Source: Streptomyces graminofaciens
GTDB lineage: Bacteria > Actinomycetota > Actinomycetes > Streptomycetales > Streptomycetaceae
NCBI RefSeq assembly: GCF_030294945.1
Contig: NZ_AP018448.1
Location: 5,486,001-5,550,000 of the forward strand
Reading direction: 5' to 3'
Length of the DNA stretch: 64,000 nt
Shown: piece by piece, positions 8,619-16,209 of the stretch
Layout: every line of letters starts with the position of its first letter
How positions within the stretch are numbered: position 1 is the first letter of the stretch
Program-made: the position numbers and the translations under genes
The notes under the pieces: generated by a model
Told to the model about the DNA's origin: nothing
What the model saw: the letters and a program-made list of their open reading frames with translations, nothing else
The model's database searches: none

Positions 8619-8666
8619 GGCCCTTCTGATGATCGTCCGGCTAGGGCCCTTCTGATGGTCGTCCGG
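8615..8666 (+). repeat. Two tandem 26-bp copies of a MITE-end-like sequence
   Basis: CTAGGGCCCTTCTGATG followed by (A/G)TCGTCCGG occurs twice in a row (8615-8640 and 8641-8666) with one difference. The first 17 bases equal the end of the palindromic element at 35439-35607, and here too CTAG overlaps a stop codon. Confidence 0.8.
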
Positions 8667-8748
8667 CCGGGCTCCACGGCCGGAGCCTGACCGTTCCCTT
8701 ACCTTCGCCGACTTCACAGAACCGGCCACGGCCAGGCATCATCCGGCC

Positions 8749-9249
8749 ATGTATGAACAGCAGTCCGCGTCCCGCGCCTACCTGTCCGCCCTGGAAGCCC
8801 GTCTCGCCGCCGACCAATGCCGTACGTGGTGGGAGGACTGGGCGGGAGCGCCCGTGCTCATCGGGCGGCGGGCCGACTTCAAGTGGAGGTGGGCGGGGAC
8901 GAAGCTGCACCTGTTCACCGTGGCGGCGGCCGTCCCGGAGATAACCATCCCCACGATCGAGACCTTCACCGAGCAGGTGCTGGCCTACGCGAAGAAGACC
9001 AAGGGCGGTCTGCCGCTCGGGCTGCAGACCGGCATCGGGGCGTTCCCGCTGCTGGTCAGTGACCGCGTGGACCCGGCGGCGGTGCGGTGGGCCGAGGCCC
9101 AGCAGCGCAACAAGTGGGCGTGCATGGCCCGGCCCGTCGTGGTCGACAGCGCCCATCAGTACGTGGGGTCGTATCGCGGCACCCCGGCGATCGGGATGGC
9201 GTACTCGTCCTACTTCGAGCAGAAGGCCATGCGGTACTTCTACGGCTGA
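8749..9249 (+). CDS. Conserved actinobacterial protein of unknown function
   Basis: This 166-residue soluble protein shows conserved-looking blocks: WWEDWAGAPVLIGRRADFKW, TKLHLFTVAA, GLPLGLQTGIGAFPLLV and ARPVVVDS. It has no signal peptide or membrane segment. Similar proteins are common singletons in Streptomyces. I know of no demonstrated function and see no catalytic motif. The ATG has only a weak ribosome-binding site. It is followed by a dispersed repeat near 9380-9430. Confidence 0.72.
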   Translation: MYEQQSASRAYLSALEARLAADQCRTWWEDWAGAPVLIGRRADFKWRWAGTKLHLFTVAAAVPEITIPTIETFTEQVLAYAKKTKGGLPLGLQTGIGAFPLLVSDRVDPAAVRWAEAQQRNKWACMARPVVVDSAHQYVGSYRGTPAIGMAYSSYFEQKAMRYFYG

Positions 9250-9375
9250 CTCACGAGGCCGGAAGGCATCGCGCCCCCGCCGCGCCCCTACCCGTCCCAC
9301 CCACAAGGGGCGGCTGCCCCTTCGACCCCGCTGCGCCTACGACCTCGGGGGTGCGGGTGGTTCGGCGGGTGCGGG

Positions 9376-9440
9376 TTCGTCGAGGTTGCTCGCGCAGTTC
9401 TCCGCGCCCCTGAGAGGACCGGGCCCCGCCCCGGTCCTCT
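9376..9440. repeat. Dispersed Streptomyces intergenic repeat (GCGCGGGGAACTGCGCGA family)
   Basis: The word TTGCTCGCGCAGTTCTCCGC is the reverse complement of the repeat core seen at 12361, 26660, 26810 and 44310. Here it sits between the unknown gene and the convergent DUF445 gene. Confidence 0.65.
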
Positions 9441-9444
9441 CAGG

Positions 9445-10767
9445 TCACGCCCCAAGCGCCCGCGACACCGTATAGATCAACAACCCGGCCAGAGAGCCGA
9501 CCACCGTGCCGTTGATGCGGATGAACTGGAGGTCGCGGCCGATGTGGGCCTCGATCTTCCGGGTCGTGTGTTCGGCGTCCCAGCTCGCGACCGTCTCGGT
9601 GATCAGGGACGTGATCTCCGCCCGGTACGTCGTGACCACGTGCACGGCCGCGCCCTCGACCCACTTGTCCACCTTGGCCTGCGCGTTCGGCTCCTCGGCC
9701 ATCCGGGCGCCCAGGGAGAGCAGGGAAGTGCGGACCCGTAGCCGCAGCTCACTGCGCTCGTCCTCCGCCGCCGACACGATCATCGCCCGTACGGCCGTCC
9801 ACACGGAGTCGATCAGGTCCTGGACCTCGCCCCGGGCCAGCACCTCGCCCTTCAGCCGCTCCACGCGCGCCCGGGTGTCCGTGTCGGACTGGAGGTCGGA
9901 GGCGAAGTCGGTGAGGAAGCGGTCGAGCGCGCCCCGGGCCGGATGCGTGGGCGAGTCGCGCATCTCGGTGACGAAGCGGAGGAGTTCCTTGTACACCCGT
10001 TCGCCGATGCGCTTGTCGACGAACCTGGGGGTCCATCCGGGGGCACCGCCCTCGACCGCGTCCATGACCTGCTCGTCGTGGAGGATCAGCCAGTTCTGGG
10101 CGCGGGCGCAGATCAGGTCGACGGCCCGCCGGTGGCCGCCGTCGGCGACGATCCGCTCCAGCATCTTCCCTATGCCGGGCCCGATCTCCTGGGCGCCCGC
10201 CCTGCGGGTGATGGCCTCGCTGACCACCGCCTGTACGTCCGAGTCGCGGAGCACCGTCAGCGCTCCGCGCAGCGCCGTCGCCAGCTCCGCCGTCACCCGG
10301 TCGGCGTTCTGCGGCTCCGCCAGCCACGCGCCGAGCCGACTGCCGATGCCGACGGCCCGCAGCCGCTGCCGTACGACATCCTCGGAGAGGAAGTTCTCTC
10401 CGACGAACTCGCCCAGGGAGACGCCCAGTTGGTCCTTCTTGTTGGGGATGATCGCGGTGTGCGGGATGGGGATGCCGAGGGGGTGGCGGAACAGCGCGGT
10501 CACCGCGAACCAGTCCGCCAGCGCGCCCACCATGCCCGCCTCGGCCGCCGCCGCCACATAGTCGGCCCAGGCGCCGGCGCCCTCGTGCGACGCCCACTTG
10601 GCGAGCACGTAGACGACCGCCACGAACAGCAGCAGGCCGGCCGCGGTGAACTTCATCCGGCGTACGCCGCGCTGCTTCTCCTCGTCGGCCGCGCTGAAGG
10701 TGGTCATGGCGCGGTTGGTCCCGGCCCATGCCCGGGGGCTGGTTTCTTCCACTTCCGTACGGTTCAT
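9445..10767 (-). CDS. DUF445 family membrane protein
   Basis: This 440-residue protein has an N-terminal hydrophobic segment (LLLFVAVVYVLAKW), a conserved EAGMVGALADWFAVTALFRHPLG block with HTAIIPNKKDQLG (the hallmark of DUF445/YjiN), a long charged helical middle, and a C-terminal hydrophobic anchor (GSLAGLLIYTVSRAL). Both ends are membrane-associated with a helical bundle between. Function unknown. The ATG at 10767 has GGTGGAG upstream; a second Met at 10707 lacks one. Confidence 0.88.
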   Translation of the reverse strand: MNRTEVEETSPRAWAGTNRAMTTFSAADEEKQRGVRRMKFTAAGLLLFVAVVYVLAKWASHEGAGAWADYVAAAAEAGMVGALADWFAVTALFRHPLGIPIPHTAIIPNKKDQLGVSLGEFVGENFLSEDVVRQRLRAVGIGSRLGAWLAEPQNADRVTAELATALRGALTVLRDSDVQAVVSEAITRRAGAQEIGPGIGKMLERIVADGGHRRAVDLICARAQNWLILHDEQVMDAVEGGAPGWTPRFVDKRIGERVYKELLRFVTEMRDSPTHPARGALDRFLTDFASDLQSDTDTRARVERLKGEVLARGEVQDLIDSVWTAVRAMIVSAAEDERSELRLRVRTSLLSLGARMAEEPNAQAKVDKWVEGAAVHVVTTYRAEITSLITETVASWDAEHTTRKIEAHIGRDLQFIRINGTVVGSLAGLLIYTVSRALGA

Positions 10768-11003
10768 TCACTCCACCCGCTCGTGTCCCCCGTGCACATT
10801 GTCCCTTTCCCGCCCTTGTTCTTCTCTTGTGACCTACGTCTTCCCCACTCCTGACCTACTCCTGGAACGGAACAGGAGTTCCCCGCGTCTGTCCGGGCGG
10901 GGGAACCGATGGGGGTTCTCGCAAAGCACCCCCATCCCATGACGCATCATGGGGTGATCACATCGGAGCCCCGGGCTCCATTGCCCGAGGAGAAACGCAC
11001 CGC

Positions 11004-12335
11004 ATGACCAGGCGTCACCACGGTTATGCCTTGCTCGCCGCGATCGTCACCCTGGTCGTGGCCGTCTCGGCCGCGATATACGCCGGCGTCGGCCTCGACG
11101 ACGGCACGACGCGGCAGGAGACCTTCGCCCGCGCCCCCCGGGGCACCGTCGCCCCCGCCTCCACCGGCGTCTGGGTCGGCGCCTGGTCGGCGTCGCCGAG
11201 CGGGGCGGAGCCGGGCACCGAGACGAACGGCCTCGCGGGCCGCTCGGTGCGCAACGTGCTGCACACGGCCACCGGCGGCACGAGCGCCCGCATCACGTTC
11301 TCCAACCTCTACGGGCAGCAGCCGCTGACCCTCACGCACGCCTCGATCGCGGTGGCCGCCGCCGCGAACAGCCCGGCCGCCATGCCCGACACCATGCGCC
11401 GCCTCACCTTCGGCGGCGCCGAGTCCGTCACCATCCCCTCGGGCCGACAGGTGGTCAGCGACGCCGTACGGGTGGCGATCCCGCACGACAGCGACATCCT
11501 CGTCACCACCTTCTCGCCCACCCCCTCCGGCCCGGTCACCTACCACCTGCACGCCCGGCAGATCTCGTACACCGCCGAGGGCGACCAGGCCGCGGACGTC
11601 ACCGGGACGCCGTACACCACGCAGTCCACCTACTGGCGGTACGTCACCGCCGTCGACGTCCTCAGCAACGACGCGGACGGCACGGTCGTCGTCCTCGGCG
11701 ACTCGCTCACCGACGGCGTGACCTCGACCGTCGGCGCGAACCGGCGCTGGACGGACGCCCTCTCCGACCGGCTGCGCCAATCCGCCGGCGCCTCCTCCGA
11801 CACACCCCGCTACAGCGTCGTCAACCAGGGCATCAGCGGCAACCAGGTCCTCGCCGACGGCCACGGACGCCCCGCCGACAACCCCAGCGGCCTAGCCCGC
11901 TTCCCCCGCGACGTCCTCGGCCGTACGGGCGTCAAGGCGGTCGTCATCGACCTCGGCATCAACGACATCCTGAAGAACCCGAACCAGGCCGACCCGGACG
12001 CGATCGTCGCCGGCCTGCGCACCCTCGTCGACCAGGCCCACGCCCGCGGCCTGCGCGTCGTCGGCGCGACCCTCATGCCGTTCCAGGGCCACCGCGGCTG
12101 GACCGAACAGCGCGAGACGGTACGCCGGTCCATCAACGACCGCATCCGCTCCGGCGACGTCTACGACGCGGTCGTCGACTTCGACAAGGCCCTACGGGAC
12201 CCGTACAACCCGAGGCAGCTCAGGCCGGACTACGACTCGGGCGACCATCTGCACCCGAGCGACGCGGGATACGAGCGGATGGCGGAGGTCTTCGACCTGG
12301 CGGACCTGAAGGGCTCGGCTCCGGCGAAGCTGTAG
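11004..12335 (+). CDS. Secreted SGNH/GDSL-type esterase or lipase
   Basis: This 443-residue protein has an N-terminal signal sequence (ALLAAIVTLVVAVSAAIYAGV). Residues about 50-225 form a beta-rich domain beginning WVGAWSASPSG. The SGNH hydrolase domain carries block I VVLGDSLTDG (nucleophile Ser near 234), block II with NQGISGNQ (Gly and Asn of the oxyanion hole), block III DLGINDI, and the Asp-His pair in DHLHPSDAGY near 412. Secreted members act on lipid or acyl-sugar esters outside the cell; the substrate is unknown. GAGGAG lies ahead of the ATG. Confidence 0.9.
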   Translation: MTRRHHGYALLAAIVTLVVAVSAAIYAGVGLDDGTTRQETFARAPRGTVAPASTGVWVGAWSASPSGAEPGTETNGLAGRSVRNVLHTATGGTSARITFSNLYGQQPLTLTHASIAVAAAANSPAAMPDTMRRLTFGGAESVTIPSGRQVVSDAVRVAIPHDSDILVTTFSPTPSGPVTYHLHARQISYTAEGDQAADVTGTPYTTQSTYWRYVTAVDVLSNDADGTVVVLGDSLTDGVTSTVGANRRWTDALSDRLRQSAGASSDTPRYSVVNQGISGNQVLADGHGRPADNPSGLARFPRDVLGRTGVKAVVIDLGINDILKNPNQADPDAIVAGLRTLVDQAHARGLRVVGATLMPFQGHRGWTEQRETVRRSINDRIRSGDVYDAVVDFDKALRDPYNPRQLRPDYDSGDHLHPSDAGYERMAEVFDLADLKGSAPAKL

Positions 12336-12357
12336 CCGCCGGGTCACCTCCGCACCC

Positions 12358-12412
12358 GTGAGGGGCGCGGGGAACCGCGCGAGCAACCACCAACGACCCG
12401 CGGCCGGCCTAC
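12358..12412. repeat. Dispersed Streptomyces intergenic repeat
   Basis: GGGGCGCGGGGAACCGCGCG followed by AGCAACCACC occupies the space between the convergent SGNH and DUF1707 genes. It is the same family as the repeats near 9380, 26660, 26810 and 44310. Confidence 0.65.
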
Positions 12413-12416
12413 GACG

Positions 12417-13148
12417 TCAGCGCCCCTTCTCCAGCCGCCGGGCCTCTTTCCGCTCTAGCCGTTCCTGCCGCCGAGCCTCCTTCAACCGCTGCCGCTCCGC
12501 CTTCGGCAGCTTCCGCTCCACCCCGATGCCGCCCCAGAACGCGAACCCGGTGATGACCACCCGCGGAGCACCCGGCTCACCCGGCACGCCCTCCTCGCTG
12601 TGGTCGAACCCGCCCATGATGCTGATCCCCCGCACCACGACCTCGACGCCCGGCGGAACGATCACGTTCATGCCGCCCATGATCGCCACGCAGTTGATGA
12701 CGACCTCGCGTTCGGCGAAGTACGCGTCCCGCAGGTCCAGCTCACCGCCGCCCCAGAACGTGAAACAGTCGAACCGCTTGGGCACGGTCCAGCGCCCCTT
12801 GCGTTCGAACCCGGACAGGACCGCCACGCCCCACGTGGACGTGCCCTCGGCGCCGGTGATCCGCCCGGCCCAACTCCCGCTCGCCTCGGGCTCCTTGACC
12901 AGGGACACGGACAACGGGGCCACCTCGCCCGCGCCGGGCAGGTCACGGGTGAGGGGGGCCAGTTCGCCGTACGTACGCGCGTTGTACGTCGCCTCCAGCC
13001 GTTCCTCGAACTCCTCCATGTCGAGCCGCCCCTCCGCGAGGGCGTCCCGCAGCTGCTCGGAGACTCGTTCACGATCGGCGTCGGAGGCCCGAAGCTCCGG
13101 CACGGGGGGCCTGGGGGGTGTCTCCCCAGAAGGCGCGGTGTCGGTCAT
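12417..13148 (-). CDS. DUF1707 / LiaF-like C-terminal domain protein
   Basis: This 243-residue protein has the DUF1707 (SHOCT-like) domain at about residues 18-70 (LRASDADRERVSEQLRDALA, EFEERLEATYNARTYGEL). The C-terminal part resembles the LiaF/DUF2154 cell-envelope-stress domain, with the repeated FWGGGELDLRDA and IMGGMNVIVPPGVEV turns. It ends in a highly basic Arg/Lys/Glu tail. There are no transmembrane helices. Such proteins are thought to sense or dampen membrane stress responses. No regulator gene lies adjacent. Confidence 0.82.
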   Translation of the reverse strand: MTDTAPSGETPPRPPVPELRASDADRERVSEQLRDALAEGRLDMEEFEERLEATYNARTYGELAPLTRDLPGAGEVAPLSVSLVKEPEASGSWAGRITGAEGTSTWGVAVLSGFERKGRWTVPKRFDCFTFWGGGELDLRDAYFAEREVVINCVAIMGGMNVIVPPGVEVVVRGISIMGGFDHSEEGVPGEPGAPRVVITGFAFWGGIGVERKLPKAERQRLKEARRQERLERKEARRLEKGR

Positions 13149-13180
13149 ACGATCAGCCTACGAGGAACCGTCGCTCGGGG

Positions 13181-14161
13181 CTACGAGACCGTCTCCTCCG
13201 CCTGTCGCGCGTACATCTGGGCGATCACGGCCTCGATGTCCGGCTCCCGGACCGACAGATCCACCAGCGGGTACGCCGACGCGATCCGCGCCACCAGCGG
13301 AGCCGCCGACTCCGACGCGGGGAAGGCCAGCCACTGCCGGGGGCCCTCGACGCGCACGACCCGGGCGGGCGCGGCCTCGATGGGCGGCAGCTCGCGCTCC
13401 AGGTCGACGACGAGGGTGCGTTCGCTGTCGCCGATCTCGTGCAGGCCGGTGAGCGGGCCGTCGTACATCAGGCGCCCGTGGTCGATGACCATCACGCGCC
13501 TGCACAACTGCTCGATGTCCTGGAGGTCGTGCGTGGTGAGCAGCACCGTCGTGCCCTGCTCGGTGTTGAGGTCCTTCAGGAACTCGCGGACCTTGGCCTT
13601 GCTGATGACGTCGAGCCCGATGGTCGGCTCGTCCAGGTACAGCACCTCGGGGTCGTGCAGCAGCGCGGCCGCGATGTCCCCGCGCATGCGCTGCCCGAGG
13701 GAGAGCTGGCGGACCGGGACGTCCAACAGGTCGCCCAGTTCGAGGAGTTCGACACAGCGGTCGAGGTTCGCGCGGTAACGGGCGTCCGGGATGCGGTACA
13801 TACGGTGCATCAGCCGGTAGGAGTCGATCAGCGGGAGGTCCCACCACAGGGTCGTACGCTGCCCGAACACGACCCCGATGCGATGCGCGAGGCGCGTCCG
13901 CTCGCGCGAGGGGTCGATGCCCGCGACCCGCATCCGGCCGCCGCTCGGCGTCAGGATGCCGGTGAGCATCTTGATCGTGGTCGACTTCCCGGCGCCGTTC
14001 GGGCCGATGTAGCCGACCATCTCGCCGCGTGCCACGGTGAAGGAGATCGAGTCGACGGCCCGCACCTCGCGCCGCTCCCGGCGCAGGAACCCGGTCTTCT
14101 TACGGACGTCGAAGACCTTCTCGATCCGATCCAGCTCGATGAACCGGTCGTCCTCGCTCAT
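13181..14161 (-). CDS. ABC-2 type exporter ATP-binding protein
   Basis: The 326-residue ATPase has Walker A GPNGAGKSTTIKML, Q-loop GVVFGQ, signature LSLGQRMRGD, Walker B EVLYLDEPTIGLD, and the H-loop in LLTTHDL. The start is the ATG at 14161 with GGAGGGAG upstream; longer readings run into the permease gene. With the two following permeases it forms the COG4586/COG4587/COG3694 type of exporter. The substrate is unknown. It is the last gene of the operon. Confidence 0.93.
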   Translation of the reverse strand: MSEDDRFIELDRIEKVFDVRKKTGFLRRERREVRAVDSISFTVARGEMVGYIGPNGAGKSTTIKMLTGILTPSGGRMRVAGIDPSRERTRLAHRIGVVFGQRTTLWWDLPLIDSYRLMHRMYRIPDARYRANLDRCVELLELGDLLDVPVRQLSLGQRMRGDIAAALLHDPEVLYLDEPTIGLDVISKAKVREFLKDLNTEQGTTVLLTTHDLQDIEQLCRRVMVIDHGRLMYDGPLTGLHEIGDSERTLVVDLERELPPIEAAPARVVRVEGPRQWLAFPASESAAPLVARIASAYPLVDLSVREPDIEAVIAQMYARQAEETVS

Positions 14162-14181
14162 AGCTCCCTCCACGACTCCCT

Positions 14182-15105
14182 CTAACTCCCCGTGCTCCGG
14201 TACGTACGCAGTCCCGCGCGCCAGGCGAGCCCGGCGAGCGCGCAGGCGCCCGCGCCCACCAGCGGCGGCGCGAACGCCAGCCACTCGGGCAGGTCGAGCG
14301 GATAGGGGCGGCCCAGCACATACAGCGCGGGCACCCAGTTGACGAAGGCGAGCGGCAGCACGAAGGTCACACCGCGCACCAGGTCCTTGCCGAAGAGGCT
14401 CGGCGGGTACTGCAACAGGGTGGCACCGCCGTACGTGAAGGCGTTCTGCACCTCGGAGGCGTCCTGCGCGACGAACTGGAAGGCCGCGCCCGCCACGAAC
14501 ACCGCGCCGAAGACCAGCCCGCCGCTCAGCACCATCATCGGGATCATCAGGACCTTCAGCGGGGTCCAGTCGAGGTCGAGCGTGGTGAGGGCGTAGCCGA
14601 GGACGAAGGCCCCCTGGGTGATGCGGCCGAGGCGGCGCAGCGCGAACTTGTCCGCGGCGACCTGGGCGAGCACCGGCACCGGCCGGACGAGCAGGGTGTC
14701 GAGCGTGCCGTCGCGGACCCGGCGCCCGAGCCGGTCCATCGACCCGATCGCGAGGTCGGCCACCCCGAAGGCAATGCCGGAGATCCCGTACAGGAAGGCG
14801 ATCTCGGGCAGGCGGTAGCCGCCCAACTCGTCGACCTGGGAGAACATCAGCAGGATCGCGATGAAGTCGAAGAAGGTCGCCGCGAAGTTCCCGAAGGTCG
14901 TCATCGCGAACGAGGCGCGGTAGGTCATCGTGGAGCGGATCCACATGGCGGCGATCATGCGGTAGGCACGCAGACCGTCGCGTACGCGGCTGTACGCGCC
15001 GTAGGAGTCGTGGGAGTCGTGGGAGTTGTTGGAGTCGGAGGTGCCGTACGGCTCCTGACTCGGCCTCGGCTCTGTGAATTCAGCCGTCTCTGTGACGTCA
15101 GCCAC
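14182..15105 (-). CDS. ABC-2 type exporter permease (ABC2_membrane_6 family)
   Basis: The 307-residue protein has six predicted membrane segments (for example FAATFFDFIAILLMFSQV, VLMIPMMVLSGGLVFGAVF, FVLPLAFVNWVPALYVLG) after a ~45-residue Ser/Asn/Asp-rich N-terminus. The block DGTLDTLLVRPVPVLAQV is characteristic of this permease family. It overlaps the upstream permease by 8 bases and precedes the ATPase by 20, indicating one operon. It pairs with that permease to form the membrane channel. Confidence 0.9.
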   Translation of the reverse strand: MADVTETAEFTEPRPSQEPYGTSDSNNSHDSHDSYGAYSRVRDGLRAYRMIAAMWIRSTMTYRASFAMTTFGNFAATFFDFIAILLMFSQVDELGGYRLPEIAFLYGISGIAFGVADLAIGSMDRLGRRVRDGTLDTLLVRPVPVLAQVAADKFALRRLGRITQGAFVLGYALTTLDLDWTPLKVLMIPMMVLSGGLVFGAVFVAGAAFQFVAQDASEVQNAFTYGGATLLQYPPSLFGKDLVRGVTFVLPLAFVNWVPALYVLGRPYPLDLPEWLAFAPPLVGAGACALAGLAWRAGLRTYRSTGS

Positions 15106-15898
15106 CCTGGATCACCACCCTGCGCGTCGCCGCCGACTGCACGGCCCGGCCGATGCCGAGCAGGACGACCGCCCAGCCGGCCTGGAAGGCGTACGTGCCC
15201 AGGGGGTCGGCCTTGCCGAGCAGGACGTCCGCGGGGGCCTGGAGCAGGGACGACCAGGGCAGGAGGCGGGCCAGGTCGCCGAGGGCGCCGGGGAAGACGT
15301 TCAGCGGGAGGAGCATCCCGGAGAAGAAGACGCCGGTGAGCCAGGTGATCTGCGTCGCACCGGAGCCGTCCAACAGCCAGAACGCGGCCAGCGCGACGAT
15401 GTACCGGATCGCGAAGCTGACGACCATTCCGAGGGCGACTGCGACGAGGAACGCGGCCCAGCGCACGGGCGAGGAGGGCAGAGCGAGGTCGAAGAAGAGG
15501 GCGCCGGCGCCCACGGGGGCGAGACCTCGTCCGAGCAGTTGGAACAGGGCGCGGCCGGAGTCGGCGGCGAGCCACCACAGCTGGAGGTCGGCGGGCCGGT
15601 ACAGATCGATCGCGATGTCACCTGTACGGATGCGCTCGATCAGCTCCTCCTCGAAGCCGTTGCTGCCCAGGACCATCACCGCGAACATCGCCTGACCTAC
15701 CCACACGTAGGTGAGCGCCTCCGCCTGGTCGTAGCCGCCGAGGTGGGGCTTCTCCTGCCAGAGGGCCGTGTAGGTGTATGCGAGGATGAAGCCGAAGACG
15801 GTGTTGGTGAACACCCCGGCCGCGGTGGCCACCCGATACGTCGCGTACCGCCTGAAGCCACCGGCGGCGACGGCGACGTACAACCGCCCTGTCCCCAC
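15098..15898 (-). CDS. ABC-2 type exporter permease, second subunit
   Basis: This 266-residue permease opens the operon. It has six hydrophobic segments. The family block IERIRTGDIAIDLYRPADLQ corresponds to DGTLDTLLVRPV in its partner. Its stop overlaps the next start by 8 bases, so the two permeases are translationally coupled. It has the same unknown export role as its partners. Confidence 0.9.
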   Translation of the reverse strand: MGTGRLYVAVAAGGFRRYATYRVATAAGVFTNTVFGFILAYTYTALWQEKPHLGGYDQAEALTYVWVGQAMFAVMVLGSNGFEEELIERIRTGDIAIDLYRPADLQLWWLAADSGRALFQLLGRGLAPVGAGALFFDLALPSSPVRWAAFLVAVALGMVVSFAIRYIVALAAFWLLDGSGATQITWLTGVFFSGMLLPLNVFPGALGDLARLLPWSSLLQAPADVLLGKADPLGTYAFQAGWAVVLLGIGRAVQSAATRRVVIQGG

Positions 15899-16209
15899 GA
15901 GGAAACCCCCATCCGCTGCGAAGAGTTGGGCGAGACCCGAGCAGGACGCCCCGGGCCACGGTCAGGTGCGCCCGAAGCGGTTCGCTGCGGTTCGCTCGAA
16001 GCGATTCGGGCCAAGCGCAGAAGCCTAGTGGGCGGGCGGAACGGCGTGCCACGCGTTTTCGCGGCGGAGCGTGTGACGGGATCCGGGAACGGAACGGGCG
16101 GTACGAGAGTCTTCCATCAGGGGCACAGAAGTGGTCTCAGAGCGGGCGCAAGGCGCACGAGGCCGTACGGAAATGAACGTACGACGCGAAACAGGAGCAC
16201 GGCAGCACG
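15899..16209. other. Divergent intergenic region, exporter operon / penicillin-binding protein
   Basis: This stretch of 311 bases has no credible gene. It contains imperfect repeats of a GCGAAGCGGTTCGCTGCGGTTCGCTC-type word near 15973-16012 and must hold both divergent promoters. No convincing -10/-35 pair was identified by eye. Confidence 0.4.

Noticed and set aside
13181..14944. ABC ATPase extended to 587 residues
   Set aside because: The extension is a shadow of the permease gene; the ATG at 14161 has a good ribosome-binding site and correct family length.
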